Source: an uncultured Flavobacteriales bacterium
GTDB taxonomy: Bacteria; Bacteroidota; Bacteroidia; Palsa-965
NCBI GenBank assembly: GCA_903873905.1
Contig: CAIQQJ010000106.1
Span: 35,964 to 99,963, forward strand
Direction of reading: 5' to 3'
Length of the DNA stretch: 64,000 bases
The notes under the pieces were generated by a model, which saw only the letters and a program-made list of their open reading frames with translations, was not told where the DNA came from and did not search any database. A program made the position numbers and the translations under genes. Positions 51,703 through 59,874 of this stretch are shown piece by piece. Each line of letters begins with the position of its first letter. The first letter of the stretch is position 1.

Positions 51703-52929
51703 ATGCTAAACCCATCCCAAAAAAGACAACTCTTCCTCGTTTTTGCATTGCTAATTTTTGGCATTTTTTTATCTGCACAACAGAATATTGACAGTTTAAA
51801 AAATGCACTGGACGAATCCGTTCTCGACACCAATCGTGTAAAAACGCTTAATCGGCTTTCATGGAACTTGCGTTCCATTGATCCTAAAATTGCGCTCGCT
51901 TATGCACTCGAAGCCGAAACACTCGCAGAAAAAATTGCTTTCGACAAAGGGAAAGGAGACGCTTACAATAATATTGGAGTGATCCATTACCGTCGTGGAG
52001 AATATGTTGAAGCAACAAAGGCACATTTGCAGGCACTTTCCATTCGAGAAAAAATTGGTGACAAGGAAGGAATTGCGCTGAGTGAAATCAATCTTGGAAA
52101 TGTTTTCAGCGATCAAAACAACAATGAGTTGGCCCTTCAACATTATCTAGCGGCAGTAAAAATGTTGAATGAAATAAATAATACAAAACGTTTGCCGATT
52201 ATTTATTTAAACATCAGTGCCATTTTTCTCGCAGAAAACAAATACGATGAGGCGCTTCCTTATTGCGAAAAGGCAAGAGATGGTGCGATAAAAAATCAAG
52301 ACAGTGTGATCATTGCGGAAGCCCTCAACAATATGGGCGTCGTATTTGAATCCAAAAATAATTTAGATGATGCCATGTCCGTTTATTCACAAGCCTTTCA
52401 AATCAGTGAAAAAATTGGCGATAAAACTGAAATGGTTGACAACCTGATCAACATCGGAAACATTTTTCGCTTGAAGAAAAGTTTCGACCTTGCCATTGAG
52501 CAACATTCGAAGGCAGAAAAAATTGCAAGGGAAAACGGTTATCTCGAAGGACTTCGTGTTTTGTATGAGGGCTTTTCAAAAGACTACCAAGCAATGGGAA
52601 AATTTGAACAGGCCTTGAATTATCACATTCAATTCAAACAACTGAGCGATTCCCTTTTTAATGATGAAAACACAACTCGTATCAATGCCTTAATGGAAAA
52701 ATGGCAAACCGATCGCGATGAAAAGGAGTTAATGGCAATGCAGGAAGAATTATTTCAGAAAAAGGAAGCTGATAGCAATAATGAAAAACGCTTGTGGGTA
52801 TTTGGTTGCGGTGGAATCATTATGCTATTATTTGTTGGCTATGTTTTTTATGCAAATGCAAGAATGAAAAGAGCAAATCTCTTGATCAATGCACAAGCGG
52901 AAGAAATTGCCAGAAAAAAGCAAGCCTAA
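51703..52929 (+). CDS. Tetratricopeptide-repeat membrane protein lacking an output domain
   Basis: About 408 residues from ATG 51703, which places a signal peptide (LFLVFALLIFGIFLSAQQ) at the start; an upstream in-frame ATG at 51631 is possible. Six or so TPR units follow (YNNIGVIHYRRGEYVEATKA, EINLGNVFSDQNNNELALQH, ALNNMGVVFESKNNLDDAMS). A transmembrane helix near the C-terminus (VFGCGGIIMLLFVGYVFYA) is followed by a short coiled coil ending EEIARKKQA. Relatives with this plan usually continue into a histidine kinase or other output domain. Here the protein stops and no remnant of one follows. Confidence 0.85.
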   Translation: MLNPSQKRQLFLVFALLIFGIFLSAQQNIDSLKNALDESVLDTNRVKTLNRLSWNLRSIDPKIALAYALEAETLAEKIAFDKGKGDAYNNIGVIHYRRGEYVEATKAHLQALSIREKIGDKEGIALSEINLGNVFSDQNNNELALQHYLAAVKMLNEINNTKRLPIIYLNISAIFLAENKYDEALPYCEKARDGAIKNQDSVIIAEALNNMGVVFESKNNLDDAMSVYSQAFQISEKIGDKTEMVDNLINIGNIFRLKKSFDLAIEQHSKAEKIARENGYLEGLRVLYEGFSKDYQAMGKFEQALNYHIQFKQLSDSLFNDENTTRINALMEKWQTDRDEKELMAMQEELFQKKEADSNNEKRLWVFGCGGIIMLLFVGYVFYANARMKRANLLINAQAEEIARKKQA

Positions 52930-53011
52930 TTTTTCTTTTCCCATTTACCAATACTGCAGAATAAACAGTAAGTAGTTTTCCACATTCCCATTTTTCCTTC
53001 ATTTCACGACT

Positions 53012-53019
53012 TATCTTCG
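53012..53019 (+). promoter_or_regulatory. Putative -7 box of radA
   Basis: TATCTTCG, the TTCG variant of TAnnTTTG, 48 nt before the radA ATG. The leader contains the repeated words AATCTGCACATTTG. Confidence 0.3.
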
Positions 53020-53067
53020 TAAAACCAATCTGCACATTTGTAATCTGCACATTTGCACATCATTTTT

Positions 53068-54438
53068 ATGGCCAAAGTAAAATCTTCTTTCTTCTGTCAA
53101 AATTGCGGCGCACAATCTGGAAAATGGATTGGCAAATGTCCTTCTTGCAATGAATGGAATACCTACGTTGAAGAAATCGTTCAGAAAACAGACGACACAC
53201 GCACATCAGGATTCGGTTCTCGCTCCACACAACGTGCTCCAAAACCATTGCGCCTTGATGAAATTACCGCAGGAGAAGAACACCGTATTCCAATTTATGA
53301 TCAAGAATTAAGTCGTGTACTTGGTGGTGGATTGGTACCAGGTTCATTGGTATTATTCGGTGGAGAACCTGGAATTGGAAAATCAACATTGATGTTGCAG
53401 CTCGCGACGAATTTGAAAGGGTTGAAAGTGTTGTATGTTTCCGGAGAGGAAAGTGAACAACAGATTCGCATGCGTGCGGAAAGAATCGGAATTAAAAACA
53501 CAGATTGTTTTATTCTTACAGAAACAAACACACAAAATATTTTTCAGCAAACCGCTTTGATCGAACCGCAGTTGATGATCATTGACTCGATTCAAACATT
53601 GCATACAGCACATATTGAATCATCGCCCGGAAGTGTTTCACAAGTGCGTGAATGCGCAGCCGAGATGATGCGTTACGCAAAAGAATCAAACGTACCCGTT
53701 TTTCTCATTGGGCATATTACAAAAGAAGGTTCACTCGCAGGACCAAAAGTTTTGGAACACATGGTTGATACTGTTTTGCAATTTGAAGGCGACCAGAATC
53801 ACGTTTACCGTTTGTTGCGCACCACAAAAAACCGTTTTGGTTCCACGAATGAATTGGGAATTTATGAAATGCAAGGAAGTGGTTTGCGCGAAGTGAGTAA
53901 CCCTTCTGAAATTTTGATTACCACGCGTGATGAGCCCGTCAGTGGTGTTGCGATTGCAGTTTTACTCGAAGGTTTACGACCGATGCTAATTGAAACGCAA
54001 GCACTCGTCAGTTCTGCCGCATATGGAACACCACAACGTTCTTCAACAGGATTTGATTTGCGACGATTGTCCATGTTACTTGCTGTTTTAGAAAAGCGTT
54101 GCGGATTTCGTCTTGGTGCAAAAGATGTTTTCTTGAATATTGCGGGTGGATTGAAAGTGGAAGATCCTGGAATTGATTTGGCTGTTGTGTGCGCAGTACT
54201 TTCTTCGAATGCTGATTTGCCAATTCCATCAGGCGTTTGTTTCGCTGGAGAAGTTGGATTGAGTGGAGAAATTCGTCCAGTGAACAGAATTGAAATTCGA
54301 ATTGCGGAAGCGGAAAAATTGGGCTTCAAGGAAATTTATATTTCGAAATATCATAAAGGTTTGAAAGCGGGAAATTATGCGATCAAATTAAATATGGTTG
54401 GAAAGATGGAAGATGTATTTGCAGGATTGTTTGGTTAG
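53068..54438 (+). CDS. radA: DNA repair protein RadA
   Basis: RadA (Sms) is a RecA-like, DnaB-type branch-migration ATPase that processes recombination intermediates. This copy has 456 residues. Order: an N-terminal zinc finger (CQNCGAQSGKWIGKCPSCNE), Walker A (GGEPGIGKSTLML), Walker B (LMIIDSIQTL), the RadA-specific KNRFG motif (TTKNRFGSTNELGIYEM), and a C-terminal Lon protease-like P domain without protease function. The ATG at 53068 starts the family's MAKVKSSFFCQNCG opening. Full length. Confidence 0.97.
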   Translation: MAKVKSSFFCQNCGAQSGKWIGKCPSCNEWNTYVEEIVQKTDDTRTSGFGSRSTQRAPKPLRLDEITAGEEHRIPIYDQELSRVLGGGLVPGSLVLFGGEPGIGKSTLMLQLATNLKGLKVLYVSGEESEQQIRMRAERIGIKNTDCFILTETNTQNIFQQTALIEPQLMIIDSIQTLHTAHIESSPGSVSQVRECAAEMMRYAKESNVPVFLIGHITKEGSLAGPKVLEHMVDTVLQFEGDQNHVYRLLRTTKNRFGSTNELGIYEMQGSGLREVSNPSEILITTRDEPVSGVAIAVLLEGLRPMLIETQALVSSAAYGTPQRSSTGFDLRRLSMLLAVLEKRCGFRLGAKDVFLNIAGGLKVEDPGIDLAVVCAVLSSNADLPIPSGVCFAGEVGLSGEIRPVNRIEIRIAEAEKLGFKEIYISKYHKGLKAGNYAIKLNMVGKMEDVFAGLFG

Positions 54439-54532
54439 GACTTCGATAAATTTTTTTTCAAACCTGCTACTCAATTAAAAATCAACATTTCGGTTGAGGC
54501 ACGCCAAAAATAAAATAATTTACTGCTGTAGT

Positions 54533-55576
54533 TTAAGAAACACAAGCATGCGTCAATTCCAAACTTGAACTGCTGGTGTCATAAATAACATTTGCACCAA
54601 TGGGAAATGTGAACTTGTCTTTGATATGACCAAAATTAAATCCTGTTGAAACTGGAATTGTGAGCTTGCCGAATTTCTGTTGCAGCACTTCATCTATTGT
54701 AAATGATTCTTCAGGTTTTTCCGCTTCGCATTTCGAACATCTGCCAAATACAATTCCTGATGCCCGAGCAAGAATTCCGATAATTTCAAGTTGTGTTAAA
54801 AGTCGATCTACTTGATAAGGTTCTTCTTCCGTTTCTTCAAAAAACAAAATGGAACTTGTAGTATCAGGAAGATAACCTGTTCCGATCATGCTGCTCCAAA
54901 CGGAAAGGTTTCCTCCGAACAGTTTTCCTTCAACTTTTCCTTCTGAAATTACGGTGAGTGGCTCGGTACTTGGTTGTTGCATTATTAATGCTTCGCCATC
55001 TTTCACAATTCGCAAGAAATGTTCCATTGTAAATCCATCAAGTGTTGAATTTCCAACGGGGCCATGAAAAGTTATCAGTCCCGTTCTTACATAAATTGCA
55101 TGCAGCAAAACCGTGATGTCGGAAAAACCACTGAATACTTTTGGATTGTGAATGATTTTATTGAAGTCGAGAAAATTCAATAACCGTGCGCAACCATAGC
55201 CACCGCGCATGGCAACAATCCCTTTCACATCGGTGTTGTCAAAAAGATCATTCAATTCTTTTCCGCGATAGGAATCGGTCCCTGCGAGATATCCAAAACG
55301 TGTCGACAAGGTTTTTCCATGCAGCACTCGGAAGCCTTGTGATTCGAAAGAGACAGTAGCTTTCTGAATGGAGTCATCATTAAAAATGGCACCAGCAGGT
55401 GCAGTCAAGGCAATCACATCGCCACTTTTCAATCTTGGTGGAAGAATGAGATTTTCATTGGCGAGAATTATTTTTTCAGAAAATGCTTGAGCGGAAATAT
55501 TTTTTGTCACCAAAGCGGCCGCGGCAAGTGCGCTTGTTTTCAAAAAGGAACGGCGATTATTATCTGCTGATGACAT
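54533..55576 (-). CDS. LD-carboxypeptidase (S66 peptidase family), Tat-exported
   Basis: A serine peptidase of 347 residues in the muramoyltetrapeptide carboxypeptidase family, which trims the terminal D-Ala from peptidoglycan tetrapeptides during recycling. The N-terminus MSSADNNRRSFLKTSALAAA is a twin-arginine (Tat) signal. Motifs: LTAPAGAI, MRGGYGCARLL, the nucleophile elbow GFSDIT, GPVGNST, FEETEEEPY (catalytic Glu region) and FNFGHIKDKFTFPIG (catalytic His). Most cytosolic LdcA lack a Tat signal, so this one probably acts in the periplasm. Confidence 0.9.
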   Translation of the reverse strand: MSSADNNRRSFLKTSALAAAALVTKNISAQAFSEKIILANENLILPPRLKSGDVIALTAPAGAIFNDDSIQKATVSFESQGFRVLHGKTLSTRFGYLAGTDSYRGKELNDLFDNTDVKGIVAMRGGYGCARLLNFLDFNKIIHNPKVFSGFSDITVLLHAIYVRTGLITFHGPVGNSTLDGFTMEHFLRIVKDGEALIMQQPSTEPLTVISEGKVEGKLFGGNLSVWSSMIGTGYLPDTTSSILFFEETEEEPYQVDRLLTQLEIIGILARASGIVFGRCSKCEAEKPEESFTIDEVLQQKFGKLTIPVSTGFNFGHIKDKFTFPIGANVIYDTSSSSLELTHACVS

Positions 55577-55670
55577 GCAACTAAATTAGTTCTATTGACT
55601 ATACTTTGCAATTTAACTTCAAGCCATAAGCTTAAAAAATGTTTTGCCACGGAGGCACAGCGTAAGGCCA

Positions 55671-55705
55671 AAAGAAAAAAGGCCATCTTAAATTTAGACA
55701 GCCTT
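55671..55705 (-). terminator. Terminator of the OmpA lipoprotein gene
   Basis: On the minus strand AAGGCTGTCT pairs with AGATGGCCTT (two mismatches) and is followed by TTTTTTCTTT. It lies 21 nt beyond the stop of the OmpA lipoprotein gene. Confidence 0.75.
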
Positions 55706-55725
55706 TCCCTTTTGAAAAAATAGTA

Positions 55726-56736
55726 TTAGTGTGAGGTTTGATCCAACACTTTAAAAAGCTCATCCAATTTAGGCGTGAGTATTATTTCAGTGCGGCGATT
55801 TTTTGCACGCGCGTCAGTAGTTTTTGCGGGATCAAGAGGGAAATATTCTCCGCGACCTGCGGCTGTAATTCGTTTTGGATCAATGTTTCCATTCGACAAA
55901 AGAATTTTCACAACAGAAGTGGCACGCATGACAGAAAGATCCCAATTGTCCTTCATATCACCGACTCCCTTATAAGCGAGATCGTCGGTGTGTCCTTCCA
56001 CCATGATGCTGATGTCAGCATTCTGTTCCAACACTTTTGCCAATTGTTTAAGCGCCTTCACACCTTCAGGTTGTACTACAATACTACCAGATGAAAAAAG
56101 TAGTTTTTCATCCATGGACACATAAACTTTACCGTCTTTCTCATGAACTGTTAATCCTTTTCCTTCAAAACTCAACAGTGCATTTTTCACTTTGTTTTGA
56201 ATTGCAGCAATGGCAGAATCTTTCGTATTGAGAGCGCTTTGTAATTCATTCACACGCATTTCGCGTTTTCTCAATTCGATTGTAAGTGAATCAAGTGAAT
56301 GTTTTTGAGAATAAAGATTCCGTTGCATTCGTTTTAAGGAATCTTCTTTTTGAATGAGTTGCTCCTGTGAAAGATTCAATTTTCCAACCAACTGATTATT
56401 TTCAGTTGTCTGACGGTTCATGAGATCCTTGTTTTGTTTCAACAGCAATTCGTAATTCGCTGTTAGTTGATCATACTGGCTGCTCAACAAACGGTAGCGC
56501 ATTCCGCAGCCGAGTGTGTCATTTTGCAGGAGCATGGTTTGCTTTTTATTTTCCGTCAGTTGGCGATCCAGTTCAGCTGACTTTGTTGCATAATCGGAAT
56601 TCTCCGCTTTGAGCTTGTCTCGTTCTGCTTCCGCTGATTGGCGCTTGGTTTGTTCCTCCAAGTATTTCTTCTGGGGAACACAAGTTGAAAACAACGCTGA
56701 AGCTAAAATTGCGAGGCCAATTATTTTTATGCGCAT
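55726..56736 (-). CDS. OmpA family lipoprotein with coiled coil
   Basis: A peptidoglycan-associated envelope protein of 336 residues. The signal peptide ends at a likely lipobox (LASALFSTC, Cys18). A long coiled coil follows (about 25-200; YLEEQTKRQSAEAERDKLKA). The C-terminal OmpA domain (about 215-336) has QPEGVKALKQLAKVLEQNAD, VEGHTDDLAY and NRRTEIIL. ATG 56736 is chosen because it starts the signal peptide and a TATCTTTG promoter box lies just upstream at 56767-56774. A longer reading from 56859 would place the promoter inside the gene. Confidence 0.92.
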   Translation of the reverse strand: MRIKIIGLAILASALFSTCVPQKKYLEEQTKRQSAEAERDKLKAENSDYATKSAELDRQLTENKKQTMLLQNDTLGCGMRYRLLSSQYDQLTANYELLLKQNKDLMNRQTTENNQLVGKLNLSQEQLIQKEDSLKRMQRNLYSQKHSLDSLTIELRKREMRVNELQSALNTKDSAIAAIQNKVKNALLSFEGKGLTVHEKDGKVYVSMDEKLLFSSGSIVVQPEGVKALKQLAKVLEQNADISIMVEGHTDDLAYKGVGDMKDNWDLSVMRATSVVKILLSNGNIDPKRITAAGRGEYFPLDPAKTTDARAKNRRTEIILTPKLDELFKVLDQTSH

Positions 56737-56766
56737 GAGTGTGATTTTATTGTTTTTAATTGCTAT

Positions 56767-56774
56767 CAAAGATA
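56767..56774 (-). promoter_or_regulatory. Putative -7 box of the OmpA lipoprotein gene
   Basis: TATCTTTG on the minus strand, exact TAnnTTTG match, 30 nt before the ATG at 56736. It supports that start. Confidence 0.55.
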
Positions 56775-56945
56775 CATTCCCGCAATAGATCCTCCATTTT
56801 TCGTCAATGAAGTTATTAACTGTTAATTGGTGATTCCTTCTAATTCCAAGTTTGTACAAAAACGGGTCTCGCCATAACTGTCCTTAAACCATTTCTTCCC
56901 ATTGCAAAAAGAAAATTAGATAGTGGAATTTCAATTCAAGCCACC

Positions 56946-56982
56946 CAATAAAAAAACTGTCATGGTTATTACCACGACAGTT
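56946..56982 (-). terminator. Terminator of the substrate-binding protein gene
   Basis: On the minus strand AACTGTCGTGG pairs with CCATGACAGTT (one G-T pair) and is followed by TTTTTT. It lies about 50 nt beyond the stop codon at 57035. A second, shorter hairpin (AGAAAG/CTTTCT) sits at 57003-57029. Confidence 0.88.
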
Positions 56983-57034
56983 CTTCAATATGTTTTCTAA
57001 AAAAGAAAGTCAGCCGCGCTGCTTTCTAATGTAA

Positions 57035-58816
57035 TTATTTCCCTGATGTATCCACTTTGTTTGCAGGTTTTGGTGCTTCAGCAACATCAAACCAAACACC
57101 AGTCATATCACGGAATTCCATTGGATTGATATCGAAACCACGAACATTGCGCTGTAGAAGTCGATCATTCTCTTCATAATAAATCGGCATGATTGCAGCG
57201 TCATTCATTGCAACTTGATCGGCACGACGGAAGAGTTCAAAACGTTTTGCCAAATCAGGTTCATTCATTGCAGCAACAAAAATAGAATCGAATTGTGGGC
57301 TGGAATAACGAACAGAGTTCAATGTAGAAGGCTGACTCATTGACTCAGGAATGTGACGGGAATAAAGTGTTGTGAGGAATGTTTCAGGATCTGGATAATC
57401 GGCTACCCAGCCATAACGCCAGAACAATGACTTTCCTGTGAAAACGGTTTCCAAATGTTGTGCAAAAGGAATAGCATCAATTTTCACTGTGATGCCAAGA
57501 TTTTCTTTCAATTCATTTGTAATATAATCAGCAGACATCAAGTTACGATCACCACCTCCATTGTTGATTTGTAAAGACACTTCTGGAAATCCTCTGCCAC
57601 CAGGGTATCCTGCTTCAGCAAGAAGCTTGCGTGCTTTTTCAGGATCATACGTGTAACCTGTAACCCCTTTGTAATCATAGTTAGGCATGGAAGGCGGAAC
57701 AATACCATAAATTCCAGGAGTTGCATCACCTTGCAATACTTTTTCTGCAATGTATTGTCTGTCGATTGCATAGTTAAATGCTTGACGAACTTTAATATTA
57801 TTAAACGGCGCGAGTTTGTTCTGAAATCCGTAATACGTTAAACTCATTGCTTCATTGCTTTGCAAAACAAAATCAGCACTGTGTTCTTTGGCTTGATCAA
57901 GTTCACCAAGAATATCTTTTGCCATTTCTACAGGTAAACGGAAAACCATATCCAATTCCTTATTGCGGAAGGCGATAATCTCAGAACGTTTGTCTTTGAT
58001 AAAACGGAATTCAACAATATCCAAATATGGTAATTGGTTTTTCCATTCGTCAAACATCCAATAATTCGGATTGCGTTCTAATACAACCGCATCTCCTTCT
58101 TTTATGCTCTTCACCTTGAAAGGACCTGTTCCCACACAATGGATTCGCATTTCATCTCCATATTTTTTGAAAGCTTCTTGTGGATAAATCCAACAACCAC
58201 TTGTACATAATACAGAAAGGAAACTCGGCATCGGACGTGTAAGTTTCAATTCAATCGTTGAATCATTTATTGCAGTTATTCCAGAAACTCCACCCTTTAA
58301 TGGTGAGTTTTTTTCTGTGGATTCGAAAAACGCGTTTGCTCCAACAACACGATCTTTAAATGTATTAGGATATTGCTGGTTGTTGACGGAAATAGTACAA
58401 AGTTTATCGAAGCAATACTTAACATCGCCTGCATTTAACTCGCGACCTTTTCCCTCTGTAAAACAAGCGTCATCTTGAAATACAACTCCCTTACGAAGGT
58501 GAAAAACGAAACGCGTTGCACTGTCAAGTGTCTCCCATCGATAGGCAAGACATGGCGTTACAGAAAGATCTTTTTGATTGAATTTTACAAGTCCTTCATA
58601 GACTTGCGAACCGATATGACCACCTACAACCTCAACAATATTGAGAGGAAAAAGGGTTCTAAAATCTTCCGATTCGTTCATTTTGAAAACCCCACCATAT
58701 TTAACAGGGCCATTGGCTGAGCGCCCCTGACCTCCATTTGTTGTTTCAGGACCACACCCATTAAAAAATGGAGCGGATAACAACGCTAACACCAAGGTTA
58801 TTTGTAGACGTTTCAT
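57035..58816 (-). CDS. Oligopeptide/nickel-type ABC transporter substrate-binding lipoprotein
   Basis: An extracytoplasmic solute-binding protein of the SBP_bac_5 (OppA/DppA) family, 593 residues. A lipoprotein signal ends at SAPFFNGC. The mature part has VVGGHIGSQVYEGLVKFNQK, LRKGVVFQDDACFTEGKGRE (family signature LRxGVxFxD) and KVRQAFNYAIDRQYIAEKVL. RYGWVADYPDPETFLTTLYS lies near the C-terminus. The likely ligand is a short peptide. No permease or ATPase genes are adjacent. The ATG at 58816 is chosen because it starts the lipoprotein signal. Confidence 0.93.
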   Translation of the reverse strand: MKRLQITLVLALLSAPFFNGCGPETTNGGQGRSANGPVKYGGVFKMNESEDFRTLFPLNIVEVVGGHIGSQVYEGLVKFNQKDLSVTPCLAYRWETLDSATRFVFHLRKGVVFQDDACFTEGKGRELNAGDVKYCFDKLCTISVNNQQYPNTFKDRVVGANAFFESTEKNSPLKGGVSGITAINDSTIELKLTRPMPSFLSVLCTSGCWIYPQEAFKKYGDEMRIHCVGTGPFKVKSIKEGDAVVLERNPNYWMFDEWKNQLPYLDIVEFRFIKDKRSEIIAFRNKELDMVFRLPVEMAKDILGELDQAKEHSADFVLQSNEAMSLTYYGFQNKLAPFNNIKVRQAFNYAIDRQYIAEKVLQGDATPGIYGIVPPSMPNYDYKGVTGYTYDPEKARKLLAEAGYPGGRGFPEVSLQINNGGGDRNLMSADYITNELKENLGITVKIDAIPFAQHLETVFTGKSLFWRYGWVADYPDPETFLTTLYSRHIPESMSQPSTLNSVRYSSPQFDSIFVAAMNEPDLAKRFELFRRADQVAMNDAAIMPIYYEENDRLLQRNVRGFDINPMEFRDMTGVWFDVAEAPKPANKVDTSGK

Positions 58817-58978
58817 AAGCAATACGTGTTTAAAGGCAATGAAGCGCCTAAAATAAGGAAAATACCTTTTATAAGGGAAAAAAACAGTGATGGGTGACGA
58901 GTGAAAAGTGAAAAGTGCAGATTGAATCAATACAATCAAATAAAAACTCAACACTTGTCCCTTGTCCCTAATTTCCCC

Positions 58979-59749
58979 CTAGAAGTCAACATCCACAAGG
59001 ATAGGACAGTGATCTGAATGTTTTACATCAGGCAAAATACTCGCACTTTTTAGCTGTTTTTGGAGACTTTTACTGACCATATTATAATCAATCCTCCAAC
59101 CCAAATTTTTTGCCCTAGAGTTTGCTCGATTGCTCCACCAGGAATAATTATGGGGTGTGTCATTGAAATGCCTAAAAGAGTCAATAAATCCACTTTCCAT
59201 GAATTTTCCGATCCATTCACGTTCTTCTGGCAGAAACCCGGAAGATTTTGCATTGCTAATTGGATTATGAATGTCAATTGCTTTGTGACAAATATTCCAA
59301 TCACCACAAATGATTAATTTCTCCCGTGTCTTTTTAAGTTTATCAATGTAAGATTGAAAAAAATCGAGGAAATCATATTTGAATGTTTGACGGATTTCTC
59401 CTGTAGTCCCAGAAGGCATGTAAACGCTAATCACAGAAACATCACCAAAGTCAGCACGCAACATTCTGCCTTCTGCATCATAGAGTTTTTTGCCAAAACC
59501 AACTTCCACATGATCAGGTTTTTTTCTTGACAAAATTGCTACTCCGCTATAGCCTTTCTTCTCCGCAGAATGCCAATAATGGTTTTTTAATCCAATTTTT
59601 TCAAAAAGGGAAAGATCTAATTGATCGGATTGTGCCTTGATTTCCTGCAGACACACAATGTCAGGTGAAATGCTATTTGCCCAATCAATCCAACCCTTGC
59701 TGACTGCCGATCGGATTCCATTTACGTTATAGGAGATAATTTTTGTCAT
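58979..59749 (-). CDS. xth: Exodeoxyribonuclease III
   Basis: An AP endonuclease and 3'-5' exonuclease of base excision repair with 256 residues. Motifs: SYNVNGIRSA (Asn at the active site), CLQEIKAQSDQLD (metal-binding Glu), SVYMPSGT (Tyr), ICGDWNICHKAIDIHNP (Asp/Asn), GWRIDYNMVS and SDHCPILVDVDF (catalytic Asp-His). Full length. Upstream on the minus strand is the -7-like box TATCTTTA (59771-59778). The TAG stop is preceded by CTTGTCCCTTGTCCC words. Confidence 0.96.
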   Translation of the reverse strand: MTKIISYNVNGIRSAVSKGWIDWANSISPDIVCLQEIKAQSDQLDLSLFEKIGLKNHYWHSAEKKGYSGVAILSRKKPDHVEVGFGKKLYDAEGRMLRADFGDVSVISVYMPSGTTGEIRQTFKYDFLDFFQSYIDKLKKTREKLIICGDWNICHKAIDIHNPISNAKSSGFLPEEREWIGKFMESGFIDSFRHFNDTPHNYSWWSNRANSRAKNLGWRIDYNMVSKSLQKQLKSASILPDVKHSDHCPILVDVDF

Positions 59750-59874
59750 GTTGTTTCGTTAGGAAGAACCTAAAGATAAGGAAGAGGGGCGCTGGACGGG
59801 GACAGGAGACAAAAAAAACTGCCGTACTCGTCCCAAGTCCCAAGTCCCATTTTTAAAATTTACCTTTATTCCTT

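Noticed and set aside
52930..53067. A possible frameshift separating the TPR protein from a kinase domain
   Set aside because: All frames of the short spacer were considered and none continues a coiled coil or kinase before radA begins.
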